Source: Pseudonocardia sp.
GTDB taxonomy: Bacteria > Actinomycetota > Actinomycetes > Mycobacteriales > Pseudonocardiaceae
Direction: 5' to 3'
DNA length: 37,099 nucleotides
NCBI GenBank assembly: GCA_026785945.1
Contig: JAJAZD010000150.1
Location: 1-37,099, forward strand
This document shows, piece by piece, positions 7,943 to 19,125 of the stretch. Position 1 is the first letter of the stretch, and the number at the start of each line of letters is the position of its first letter. Under the pieces are notes generated by a model that was not told the DNA's origin, made no database searches, and saw only the letters and a list, made by a program, of their open reading frames with translations. A program made the translations under genes and the position numbers.

Positions 7943-10641
7943 GCCCCGTCGGCGTCGATCGCGGTCCGGATGTGCTCGAAGAGCTCCTCACGCGAGGCCA
8001 CCGCGAGCCGCTGACGCATGCGGGCGACGTGGTGCTCGACGGTCTTCGCGGAGATGAACAGCCGCTCGCCGATCTGCTTGTAGGTCAGCCCCGCGAGGAT
8101 GAACCGCCCGATCTCGAGCTCGCGTTCGCTGAACGTCGGCCGGTCCTCCGATGCGGAGCTCGCCGGGCGCGCGGCGGTGGCGGGGCCGGCAGCGGACCTG
8201 TCGACGGGTGCGTCGGGCGGCGAGTCGGTTGCCGTGTCGGCACGGACGTCCCGTGAGGCGACCACGTCGGTGATCGTGCCACCGGGCCACTCCGGAGCCG
8301 CAGCGCCGGTGTTGCCCACCGTCGACTGCAGGGCCCGGGCGAACGCGTGCAGCGCGGCGGTGGACCGCTTGTCCGGAGCCGCGGGTGCGGCACGGCCGGC
8401 CAACTGCGCGGCCTCCCAGCCCAGGCCGACGGCGAGCATCCGGCGCGCGACGGCAACCACCGTGTCGGCGTCCGTGTCGCCGTACAGCACGTCGGACCAG
8501 CATGCCGCGGCCGCGTGCAGCACCGCCGCGTACGGGCTCGCCGCCGCCACCCCGGCCAGGACCGAGGTGTGGCGCGCGACGTCCGTGGGCCGGTCCGCGG
8601 CCACCGCGGCCTGCAGGTGGAACCAGGCCAGGGGAGCGGTCCACAGCGGGGGGCGGCCGATCCGGTCGAGCAGGTCGTCGGCCGCCGCGAGGTGCGCGGT
8701 CAGCCAGTCGGACTCGCCGAGCTGCGCGGCGGCGACGGTGAGCTCTCCGAGCTGCGGCAGGACCGACAGGTCGACGGGGTACTGCACCAGGGCGTCCCGC
8801 GCCCTGGACCACGCGGCCGCCAAAGCACCGGAGCCGTCGGCCCTGCGGGCCACGGCCACCCCGAGCGAGGCGGCGAGGAACTCGTCGCGCGGCTCCAGGT
8901 GCAGCTCCGGAGCGGCCACCCGCTCGAGAACCCGACGCGCGAGGTCGGGGCCACCCCGGCTCATCATGAGCCAGGCGTGCAGCAGCCGGTGGCGGGTGCG
9001 GGACGGACGCCCGCCGTGTCCCGAGGCGATCGCCTTGCGCAGGCCCGCGTCGGCGACCGAGAGCTCGCCGCACTGCAGGGCGACGACGGCTGTCAACGCC
9101 GCGGGCGTGTCGGGGAGCAACGCGGTCGAGGCGATGGGCTCCAGCAGGATCGCGGCCCGGGACAGCTGCGACAGCGCGGCGGGCCCGGATCCGGAGACGG
9201 TGGCGACCATGCCCTGCGCCATCAGCATGGCGGCGCCCTCCAGCAGCGTCGCCGCTCGCAGGTCGGCATCGGTCCGTGCCGCGGCGAGCGCGTCGCGCGC
9301 CTCCCGCAGCGCACCGGTGGCCACCAGGGCGGGGACCCCGAGCAGCGCGCCCGCGGGGGACAGGCTGAGGTGCAGATCGGCACTGCGTTCGAGCATGCCG
9401 CGGTGCGCGAGCCCCGCGGCGGCGGTGGTGACGGCGTGCGCGCGGTCGGGGGCGTCCGGATCGGAGATCACCTGGTCGGTGTGACGCAGTGCGCCGTCGA
9501 GGTCACCGGCGAGCGCGGCCGCCATGGCCCGTCGCCCGGCGATCTCCGGTGGTGGCGTCCCGGCCTCCACCGCGGCCGTGAGGAGGTCGACGGCCAGCGC
9601 GGGCGAGGAGACCAGTGCCTCCTCCGCGGCGGCCTCGAAGACCGCGGCGATGCGGCTGCCGCCGGCGCGGTGCGCGCGGGCGCCCCGCCGCTGGCGGGCG
9701 ACCGACAGCACCGAACCGCCGCGGTCGAGCTCGATGCCGGCGAGTCGATGCTGCAGCTCACGTCGGCGGAGCAGCGGGGTGAGGCGCAGGAACAGGTTGC
9801 GGATGAGCGGGATGACCTGCCCGGACTCGACGACGAGCCCGGTGGCCCTGGCGGCCTCCACCGCGGCGTCGAGCTCGTGGGGGGCACCGCCCAGCAGCGG
9901 CCCGAGCACGTCGCTGTCGAGCCCGGCGCCCCGCGCCAACGCCTCGAGCAGGTCGTGCACCGCGGGTTCGAGGGCGTCGACCCGGTGGCGCAGCCGTTCC
10001 GCGAGACCGGCCGACACGGTCACGCTGTCGGGCCGGTGGAACCCCTCGGGTCGGCGCGGATCGAAGCGGCCGGAGTCCACCAGACCCTGCGCCACCAGGT
10101 CGACCAGCGAGGGAAGGCCTCCCGACTGCTGATGGACCAGGTCCACCATCTCGTCGGGCGGACGGCACCCGACGCGCTCCGCGATGCGGTCCGCCACGGC
10201 CGTCCGCGTGAGGTGGCCGACCATCACGACCAGCCGCCGGGGGCCGATCGTCGCGGTGAGGGCGGCGAGTGCGCGCGGACGCGGCCACGGCCGGTAGGCC
10301 ACGACGAGCCGGACCGACTCGTCGTCGGCGAAGCCGCGCAGATCGTCGAGGAACCCGGGTTCGAGGCGGTGCGCGTCGTCGATCAGCACGGCTGCGCCCG
10401 GGTCCAGCCGGTCCCGGGGCACGCGGTCCCGCGCGTCACCCCTGACGACCTGCACACCCGCCCGCCGGTACTCCGCGGCCATCCTGTCGAGCACCGTGGT
10501 CTTCCCCGTGCCACCGGGACCGACGACGGCCGCGGCCAGCGATGCGCCCGGCTCGGCCGCGATGAGCGCCACGATCCGAGCGGCGGTCGGCGTCGCGCCG
10601 AGGGACCGCTCGGCCAACACCGTCCCTGTCGACGTCGACAT
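7927..10641 (-). CDS. Large ATPase/LuxR-family regulator (IniR-like)
   Basis: Walker A GPGGTGKTT, Walker B-like AAVLIDDAH, C-terminal LuxR HTH FSERELEIGRFILAGLTYKQIGERLFISAKTVEHHVARMRQRL. ATG at 10641 with AGGGGGT RBS. Confidence 0.85.
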   Translation of the reverse strand: MSTSTGTVLAERSLGATPTAARIVALIAAEPGASLAAAVVGPGGTGKTTVLDRMAAEYRRAGVQVVRGDARDRVPRDRLDPGAAVLIDDAHRLEPGFLDDLRGFADDESVRLVVAYRPWPRPRALAALTATIGPRRLVVMVGHLTRTAVADRIAERVGCRPPDEMVDLVHQQSGGLPSLVDLVAQGLVDSGRFDPRRPEGFHRPDSVTVSAGLAERLRHRVDALEPAVHDLLEALARGAGLDSDVLGPLLGGAPHELDAAVEAARATGLVVESGQVIPLIRNLFLRLTPLLRRRELQHRLAGIELDRGGSVLSVARQRRGARAHRAGGSRIAAVFEAAAEEALVSSPALAVDLLTAAVEAGTPPPEIAGRRAMAAALAGDLDGALRHTDQVISDPDAPDRAHAVTTAAAGLAHRGMLERSADLHLSLSPAGALLGVPALVATGALREARDALAAARTDADLRAATLLEGAAMLMAQGMVATVSGSGPAALSQLSRAAILLEPIASTALLPDTPAALTAVVALQCGELSVADAGLRKAIASGHGGRPSRTRHRLLHAWLMMSRGGPDLARRVLERVAAPELHLEPRDEFLAASLGVAVARRADGSGALAAAWSRARDALVQYPVDLSVLPQLGELTVAAAQLGESDWLTAHLAAADDLLDRIGRPPLWTAPLAWFHLQAAVAADRPTDVARHTSVLAGVAAASPYAAVLHAAAACWSDVLYGDTDADTVVAVARRMLAVGLGWEAAQLAGRAAPAAPDKRSTAALHAFARALQSTVGNTGAAAPEWPGGTITDVVASRDVRADTATDSPPDAPVDRSAAGPATAARPASSASEDRPTFSERELEIGRFILAGLTYKQIGERLFISAKTVEHHVARMRQRLAVASREELFEHIRTAIDADGAHPAA

Positions 10642-10768
10642 GAAACCCCCTGCCGGCCGGACGGCCGTCCATAGCGACCATCGGGGTTCTCGGGGCACTT
10701 GTTAACGCAAGATGGCGGATCACCCCCGATCGCGTGACGACCGTGGGCGTCCGGTCACTCTCCGCGCA

Positions 10769-13386
10769 TCACGACCGGTCGAACTCGCGGGCGCCCAGCG
10801 CCCGGACGATTCCCGCTCGGCCCTCCGACACCAACCTGCGCAGGGCGGGCGGATGCGACTTGTCGGAGCCCGCGTGACCCGCACCCGTGTCCCGCCCGGC
10901 CAGCCACACGTCGGCCGCGTCGACCGTCGCCTTGTCCACGGCCCACGACGGGAACAGCCCGACGACCACCGACTGCGCACGCTCGCTGGTCCGCCGCTCC
11001 CACACCTGTGCGACGACGGCGAAGTAGCGCTCCACGTAGCCACCGAGCAGGCCACGCTGGGCCGGGTGCGAGAAGCCGGAGATGATCGCCTCCTGCACCG
11101 CGTTGGGCAGCTCGTCGTCCTCGACGGCGCGCTGCCAGGCGCGTTCCTTGGCCTCGGCGGTGGGGATCAGCGCGCGGGCCCGCTCGGCCTGCCGCTGCCC
11201 CGTCGAGGTGGCGTCGCGGGCCTGCTCCCGCGCGATCTCGGTCTCGCCGGCCGTGCCGTGCGCGACGAGGGCGTGCAGCAGCCGCCAGCGCAGGTCGGTG
11301 TCGACGGTCAGGCCCGGGGGCACATCGACGTCGCGCAACCAGCCCCGCATCCGGTCCAGCACGGCGGTGGGCAGGACGGCGCCGCACAGCGAGTTGACGC
11401 ACGCGAGCTGCGCGTCCGACCCGGCCGGGGCGGTGTCGAGCCGGAACCGCAGCGAGTCCACCAGCAGGGGCCAACCCCGCTCGGCCGCCCACTGCTCGTC
11501 GGCGTAGGAGACGATCGCGGTCTGGGCCTGCAGCAGCAGCCGCTGCACGACGCCGATCGCGGACTCGGAACCGAACCCGCGCGCGGCGAGCACGGCGAAG
11601 TCACGGGCCTTGAGCTCGGCCTCGCGGGTCATCTCCCAGGCGGCCGACCAGCACAGCGTGCGCGGCAGCGGCTCAGCGATGTCACCGATCCGGTCGACGA
11701 GCGTGGCGAGCGACCCGGGATCGAGCCGCAGCGCGCAGTAGGTGAGGTCGTCGTCGTTGACCAGCACCAGCTTGCCGCGCGCGACACCGACCAGTTCGGG
11801 CACCGCGGTGCGTTCTCCGTCGATGTCGATCTCGACGCGGTGGGTGCGCACCAGCGCCCCCGACCGCGCGTCGTCGTCGTAGATCCCGACGGCGATCCGG
11901 TGCGTCCGCAGCTCGCCGGCGCCCGGGCGTGCACCGCCCTGCACCACCTCGAAGCGGGTGAACCGGCCGTCCGCGTCGACCTCGAACGACGGGCGCAGCA
12001 GGTTGAGCCCGGTCGTCCGCAGCCACTGCGCGCCCCATCCGGACAGGTCGCGGCCCGAGGACTGCTCCAGCGCGCCGAGCAGGTCGTCGAAGGTGGCATT
12101 GCCCCAGGCGTGGGTGGTGAAGTAGCTGCGCAGCCCGGCCAGGAACGGCTCGATCCCCACGTAGGCGACGAGTTGCTTGAGCACACTCGCGCCCTTGGCG
12201 TAGGTGATGCCGTCGAAGTTGACCTCCACCGCCTGCAGGTCGGGGATGTCCGCGGCGATCGGGTGCGTGGACGGGAGCTGGTCCTGGCGGTAGGCCCAGC
12301 TCTTCTCGACGTTCGCGAAGGTCGTCCAGCCCTCGGTGTACTCGGTGGCCTCGGACAGGCAGTGGACCGACGCCCAGGTGGCGAACGACTCGTTGAGCCA
12401 CAGGTCGTCCCACCACCGCATCGTGACGAGGTCGCCGAACCACATGTGCGCCATCTCGTGCAGCACGGTCTCGGCACGCCGTTCGTAGGCCGAGCGCGTG
12501 ACGCGCGACCGGAACACGTAGTCCTCGAGGAACGTCACCGCGCCCGCGTTCTCCATCGCGCCCGCGTTGAACTCCGGCACGAAGAGCTGGTCGTACTTGC
12601 CGAACGGGTACCGCACGCCGAACTGGTGGTGGTAGAAGTCGAAGCCCTGCTTGGTCTCGGTGAACAGCCGCTCGGCGTCCATGTGCTCGGCGAGCGTGGC
12701 GCGACAGTAGATGCCGAGCGGGATGCTCCCGGTGTCGTCACTGTGCTCGTCGTGCCAGACCGCGAAGGGGCCGGCGACCAGGGCGACCAGGTAGGTGCTC
12801 ATGATCTCGGTGGTGGCGAAGCGGTGGACCAGCGCGCCGCCGGGGCCGTCGGTCGTCTCGTCGATCGCGGCGTTCGAGACGACGGACCAGCCGGCGGGCG
12901 CGGTCACGGTGATCGCGTAGCGGGCCTTGAGGTCGGGCTGGTCGAAGCAGGCGAACATCCGCTTGGCGTCGGCCGTCTCGAACTGGGAGTAGAGGTAGAC
13001 CGCGCCGTCGACCGGGTCGACGAACCGGTGCAGGCCCTCACCGGTGTTCATGTACCGGCCCGTGGCCTCGACGACCAGCTCGTTCTCCGCGGCGAGGCCG
13101 GGCAGGGCCAGGCCGTCGTCCTCGCGGTATCCGGACACGTCGAGCGCGACGCCGTTCAGGGTGGCGCGGGCCACGTCGGCGCCCACGAAGTCGATCCAGG
13201 AGTCCGCCCCCGGCTCGCGGCAGGTGAACCGGACGGTGACGGCGCTGGAGAACGTGGTCTCGCCCGCCTTGCCGCCGTCACCCGCTTCGGCGGCGTCGGT
13301 GAGGTCGAGGTCGATGGTGTAGTCGGCCACCCCGAGCAGTGCCGCCCGGCGCTCGGCGTCGATGCGGGTCAGATTGGGAGGGGCCA
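10769..13386 (-). CDS. pepN: Aminopeptidase N (M1 family)
   Basis: GAMENAGAVTFLEDYVF, HEMAHMWFGDLVTMRWWDDLWLNESFA; start MAPPNLTRIDAERRAALLG at 13386. Confidence 0.93.
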
Positions 13387-13494
13387 TGCAGTCGAACTCC
13401 TTGATCTCCGGTGAACCGGCGCCTGGTGACTGACGATCCAACCACGTGCTCCGACGAGGCGCCGCCGACATCTCCGCGAGCCGGTTTTGCGGGC

Positions 13495-13574
13495 CCGGGT
13501 GGGCGGCCCCGGGTGGGCGGCCCCGGGTGGGGGCCCCGGGTGGGGGCCGCAGGTGGTGGCCGCAGGTGGGGGCC
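13495..13574. repeat. Tandem array of about six degenerate 13-14 bp units
   Basis: CCCGGGTGGGCGG / CCCCGGGTGGGCGG / CCCCGGGTGGGGG x2 / CCGCAGGTGGTGG / CCGCAGGTGGGGG. Confidence 0.85.
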
Positions 13575-13704
13575 ACTGCCGGAAATCGCCGCGATGTACC
13601 CGGGCGCCGTCGACATCGCCGTGAGCGGAACACGTCGCCGGTTCTGCCGGTTGAGCTGAGCGCCGAACCGTGATGCCCGATCCGTGAGAAAAGGGAGCCC
13701 CACC

Positions 13705-14340
13705 GTGACTACTGGCCAGGATGCCACGAGCCGCGCCGACACCGCCCGCGTCGACTTCTGGTTCGACCCCCTCTGTCCCTGGGCGTGGATCACCTCCCGC
13801 TGGATGCTGGAGGTGCGCGAGGTCCGCGACGTCGACATCAACTGGCACGTGATGAGCCTCGCCGTGCTCAACGAGGGCCGTGACCTGCCCGATGAGTACC
13901 GGGCGCTGATGGAGAAGGCGTGGGGCCCGGTGCGTGTCGTGATGGCGGCCGCCGCCGCGCACGGCGAGGAGCTCCTGCTGCCGCTCTACACCGCGATGGG
14001 CACCCGGATCCACGCCGAGGGCAACAAGGATCTCGACGTGGTGATCAAGGAGTCGCTCGCGGAGCTGGACCTGCCCGCCTCCCTCGCCGAGGCCGCCACC
14101 AGCACCGATCTCGACGAGGAGATGCGCGCGAGCCACCATCGCGGCATGGATCCGGTGGGCCAGGACGTCGGTACCCCGACCATCCACATCGACGGCGTCG
14201 CGTTCTTCGGCCCCGTCATCTCGAAGATCCCCCGCGGCGAGGAGGCCGGCCAGGTCTTCGACGGCAGCCGCCTGCTGGCCAACTACCCCCACTTCTTCGA
14301 GCTGAAGCGCACCCGAACAGAAGACCCCACCTTCACCTGA
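13705..14340 (+). CDS. DsbA-family protein, mycothiol-dependent nitroreductase Rv2466c-like
   Basis: [76 protein letters not shown] 13705 with AAGGGAG RBS. Confidence 0.88.
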   Translation: MTTGQDATSRADTARVDFWFDPLCPWAWITSRWMLEVREVRDVDINWHVMSLAVLNEGRDLPDEYRALMEKAWGPVRVVMAAAAAHGEELLLPLYTAMGTRIHAEGNKDLDVVIKESLAELDLPASLAEAATSTDLDEEMRASHHRGMDPVGQDVGTPTIHIDGVAFFGPVISKIPRGEEAGQVFDGSRLLANYPHFFELKRTRTEDPTFT

Positions 14341-14475
14341 CGCCCACCCCGGGGTGGGGGTCCGTGGCGAGCGCGGGGCCGAGTCGGGCCCGCGATCGCA
14401 GGTGTGAACTTCTCGGACGTTCCCGACCTCGGCCGTCGAATCCGTGAGGAACGCCCCGGAGCTGCGGGGACGTGA

Positions 14476-15696
<1,221 letters not shown>

Positions 15697-15756
15697 GCAG
15701 GCGCTGATGAGGTGGCTTCACAGGCGACTCAGGCCTTCTCGCTACCCTGACGGGCG

Positions 15757-17277
15757 ATGAGCACGCCCGAACACTCGCCCACCCGCGTCGGCGGACGGTA
15801 CCGTCTCGATGAGCGGATCGGTGCGGGCGCGATGGGCGCGGTCTGGCGAGCCACCGACGAGCTCCTGAACCGGACGGTGGCGGTGAAGCAGCTGCTCTCC
15901 GCCGCGGCGCCGGCCACCGCTGCCGGCCACGACGCGCTGGAGGAGTCGCGCCAGCGGATCCTGCGCGAGGGCCGGATCGGCGCCCGCCTGCAGCACGCCC
16001 ACGTCATCAGCATGTTCGACGTCGTCGTGCACGAGGACAGCCCGTGGCTGGTGATGGAGTACCTGCCCTCCCAGTCGCTCGCGCAGGTGATCAGCTTGAA
16101 GGGCCCGCTCTCCCCGATCGAGGTCGCCGACATCGGCCGTCAGGTCGCCGACGGTCTTGCCGCCGCGCACGTCGCCGGGGTCGTCCACCGGGACGTCAAG
16201 CCGGGCAACGTGCTGCTGGCCGAGGACGGCCGCGTCAAACTCACCGACTTCGGGGTCTCCCGCGCCGTCGACGACGTGCAGCTCACCCGGACCGGGCTCA
16301 TCGCCGGCACGCCCGCGTACCTGTCGCCGGAGGTGGCCCAGGGCAGGGAGCCGACGGCCGCCTCCGACGTCTTCGCGCTCGGCGCCACCCTCTACTCCAC
16401 GGTCGAAGGCCACCCTCCGTTCGGTCTCGACGAGAACCCGTACGCGCTGTTGCACAAGGTGGCGACCGGCGTCGTCGACCCGCCGACGCAGGCGGGCCCG
16501 ATCGCCGGGATCCTGTCCCGGCTGCTGGCCATGGACCCCCGCGACCGCCCGTCGGCGGCCCAGGCCCGCGACGAGCTGGCCGCCATCGCGGCCGGGCAGG
16601 TCGGGGGCACCGACGCGCCCGCCACCGCGATGTTCGCGGCGAGGCCAGGCCCGCCGTCCCGCCCGACGGGCGCGTTCCCCCCCGCCCGGCCGCCGGTGCA
16701 GCAGGAGCGCCGTCGCCGCGGACCGGTGCTGTGGCTGCTCCTCGCCGTGCTGGTCCTGGCCGGTGGGATCACGGCCGCGGTGGTGGCGAGCAACTCCGCC
16801 AGGCAGGCCGCGAACAGTCCTACCGACGATCAGTCCATTGTGACGCCGTCGCTCGTCCCGCCGGCGCCGAACGACGAGCCCACGCCGGACGACACGCCGA
16901 CCCCCACGCCACGGACCACGCGTCCCGATGCCACCCCGACCACGCCACCGAGCCCGACCTCGGTTCCGGACGTCGGGAACCCGGTCGCCTTCGTGCAGAA
17001 CTTCTACGACCTGCTTCCGCAGAACGTGGACACGGCGTTCGCCCTGCTCAGCCCCGAGGCCCAGAGCGCTTCGGGCGGACGAGAGGGATTCAACAACTTC
17101 TACGCGGGGCTGGCGTCCGTGACGTTGCAGAGTCCCCAACAGGTCGACGACAACACGGTGAACGCCGTCGTCGTGTTCGTGCAGCGTGGCGGCACGACCA
17201 CCAACGAGCCCTACCGGTTCGTGATGACCACCGACGCCGATGGCCGGACCATCATGGAGTCGTTCTCCCGGCGATAG
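15757..17277 (+). CDS. Membrane Ser/Thr protein kinase (Pkn family)
   Basis: GRYRLDERIGAGAMGAVWRA, AVKQL, HRDVKPGNVLL, LTDFGVSR, GTPAYLSPE; single TM LWLLLAVLVLAGGITAAVVA; extracellular C-terminal domain. Confidence 0.9.
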   Translation: MSTPEHSPTRVGGRYRLDERIGAGAMGAVWRATDELLNRTVAVKQLLSAAAPATAAGHDALEESRQRILREGRIGARLQHAHVISMFDVVVHEDSPWLVMEYLPSQSLAQVISLKGPLSPIEVADIGRQVADGLAAAHVAGVVHRDVKPGNVLLAEDGRVKLTDFGVSRAVDDVQLTRTGLIAGTPAYLSPEVAQGREPTAASDVFALGATLYSTVEGHPPFGLDENPYALLHKVATGVVDPPTQAGPIAGILSRLLAMDPRDRPSAAQARDELAAIAAGQVGGTDAPATAMFAARPGPPSRPTGAFPPARPPVQQERRRRGPVLWLLLAVLVLAGGITAAVVASNSARQAANSPTDDQSIVTPSLVPPAPNDEPTPDDTPTPTPRTTRPDATPTTPPSPTSVPDVGNPVAFVQNFYDLLPQNVDTAFALLSPEAQSASGGREGFNNFYAGLASVTLQSPQQVDDNTVNAVVVFVQRGGTTTNEPYRFVMTTDADGRTIMESFSRR

Positions 17278-17281
17278 GGTC

Positions 17282-19123
17282 TCAGGCCGTCTGTTCGTCG
17301 AGTTCGAGCAGGTGTGCGGTGACCCAGCGGACCACCTCGCGGACGAAGACGGCGCGGTTGTCGGTGCCGCGCACCTCGTGCCCCTCGTCGGGGAACAGCA
17401 GGAACCCCGGTGACGCGCCGCGCTCCCGCAGGCTGTCGACGACCTGCTGCGCCTCGACGAGCGGGACGTTCGTGTCGTGGCCGCCGTGCACGACCAGCAG
17501 CGGGGCGGCGATCCGGTCGACCCGGTGGATCGGCGACAGCTCCCGCAGCAGCGCCGCGTCGACGTTCGGGTCGCCGTACTTGGTGGTGGCGGCCTCCGCG
17601 ATCCACGGCTCGGTGTGGGCGTAGAAGGTGGCGAAGTCGGAGATGCCGCAGACGTCGACGCCCACCGCGAACAGCTCCGGGTACCAGGACAGCGCCGCGA
17701 GCGTGAGGTACCCGCCGTAGGAGCGGCCGGAGACACCGACACGGGCCGGGTCGGCGAGCCCCGCCGAGGTCAGGAACTCGACGGTGGCGCGGACGTCGGT
17801 GATCGCGGCGAACCGCCGCTCGTGGTCGTCGGCCGCGGCGAACCGCCGACCGTAGCCGCCCGAGCCCCGCACGTTCGGCGCGAACACGGCGACTCCGTCG
17901 GCCAACAGCGCCTGGAACAGGGGCTGGAACGTCGGACGCTCCTGCGCTTCGGGCCCACCGTGGAGCCACACCAGGGTGGGTAGCGGTCCCGGTGCGCCTC
18001 GCGGGCGGAACAGCCACCCCGACAGCTCCAGGCCGTCCTCCCCGCGGAACGGGTGCAGGGTCGGCGCCACCAGGGCGGTGCCGTCGCCGGGATCGGCGGG
18101 AAGCAGTGGGGTGGGTGTGCCGCCGCCGCCGAGGGAGAGGCGGCTGACGCGCGGGGTGGCGGTCGGGCCCTCGCTGGCGAGCAGCAGTGCGCGGCCGTCA
18201 CGGGTGAACGCGGCGCCGGTGACGACCTCGCCCGGGGGCGCGACCACGGGTTCCAGCATCCCGCTGCGCAGGTCCAGCAGCTCGGTCTCGCTGCGCCCGT
18301 CGACGTTCCAGACCAGCGCCGCGCGGGCACCGGCGGGGTCGAGCGAGATGATGTCGAGGTCGTCGTCGGGGCGCTCGGCGATGGTGAACACCGTCGACAC
18401 CCCGGCAGCGCCCCGCAGCCCGACGGCGAGCAGGGCGGGACGGTCGCGTCCGGCGTCGGTGTGGACGTAGAGCTGGCGGCCGGTCACGCCGAAGCGGGCG
18501 TCGGCGACGGTCGACTCGCCGCCGGGGATCAGCTCGGTGCGCCGACCGGTGCGCAGGTCCACCAGCTCCAGGCGCCGGGCGCCTCGGCGGCCCAGGCGGC
18601 CCACCGCGCGCCGCCCGTCGCCGCTGACGGCGCACACCCGCGCCGCCGGTCCCGCGGCGAGCACGACCGACGTGCCGTCGCGCAGGTCGACAAGGCACGC
18701 CTGCCCGTCGCCCGCCCCCTCGGGGAAGACGGTGACGCCCAGGCGCGAACCGCCGTGGGACCAGGCCCCGAGCGTGACCGCCGCCGCGCCCGGCGCGAGA
18801 TCGCGGACCTCCGAGCCGTCGGCGCTCACCACCTGCACGCACGTCCGCTCACCGCCGCCGGGGGCCAGCTGGCAGGCGAGCCACGCGCCGTCCGGCGCCC
18901 AGCTGAGCGCCTGGACGTCGGCGCCGTCGAACAGCGGGCGGTCGGGTTCGGCGACCGGGCCCGAGGTCAGGGGGGCGACCCAGGCGCGGGGGCGGCCGTC
19001 CCGGTCGGAGATCCAGGCCAGCAGGGTGCCGTCGGGGGAGGGGGCGGCGTCGGAGTAGGCGGGGGCGAACAGCTCCTCGGGCCCGGTTCCCAGGCGCGCC
19101 AGCCGGCGCTCGGTGAAGCCCAT
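17282..19123 (-). CDS. S9 family (prolyl-oligopeptidase-like) peptidase
   Basis: Beta-propeller-like N-terminal region then LVWLHGGPEAQ, RVGVSGRSYGGYLTLAAL, VVHGGHDTNVPLVEAQQ, LLFPDEGHEV. Confidence 0.88.
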   Translation of the reverse strand: MGFTERRLARLGTGPEELFAPAYSDAAPSPDGTLLAWISDRDGRPRAWVAPLTSGPVAEPDRPLFDGADVQALSWAPDGAWLACQLAPGGGERTCVQVVSADGSEVRDLAPGAAAVTLGAWSHGGSRLGVTVFPEGAGDGQACLVDLRDGTSVVLAAGPAARVCAVSGDGRRAVGRLGRRGARRLELVDLRTGRRTELIPGGESTVADARFGVTGRQLYVHTDAGRDRPALLAVGLRGAAGVSTVFTIAERPDDDLDIISLDPAGARAALVWNVDGRSETELLDLRSGMLEPVVAPPGEVVTGAAFTRDGRALLLASEGPTATPRVSRLSLGGGGTPTPLLPADPGDGTALVAPTLHPFRGEDGLELSGWLFRPRGAPGPLPTLVWLHGGPEAQERPTFQPLFQALLADGVAVFAPNVRGSGGYGRRFAAADDHERRFAAITDVRATVEFLTSAGLADPARVGVSGRSYGGYLTLAALSWYPELFAVGVDVCGISDFATFYAHTEPWIAEAATTKYGDPNVDAALLRELSPIHRVDRIAAPLLVVHGGHDTNVPLVEAQQVVDSLRERGASPGFLLFPDEGHEVRGTDNRAVFVREVVRWVTAHLLELDEQTA

Positions 19124-19125
19124 TG

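Noticed and set aside
8347-13414. Long + strand ORFs (775 aa at 8347-10674, 900 aa at 10712-13414)
   Set aside because: Antisense to the clearly real LuxR-ATPase and PepN genes; Arg/Gly/Gln-rich shadow composition.
14343-14358. Perfect palindrome CCCACCCCGGGGTGGG after the Rv2466c-like stop
   Set aside because: No loop or U-tract; simple GC-rich palindrome, insufficient to call a terminator.
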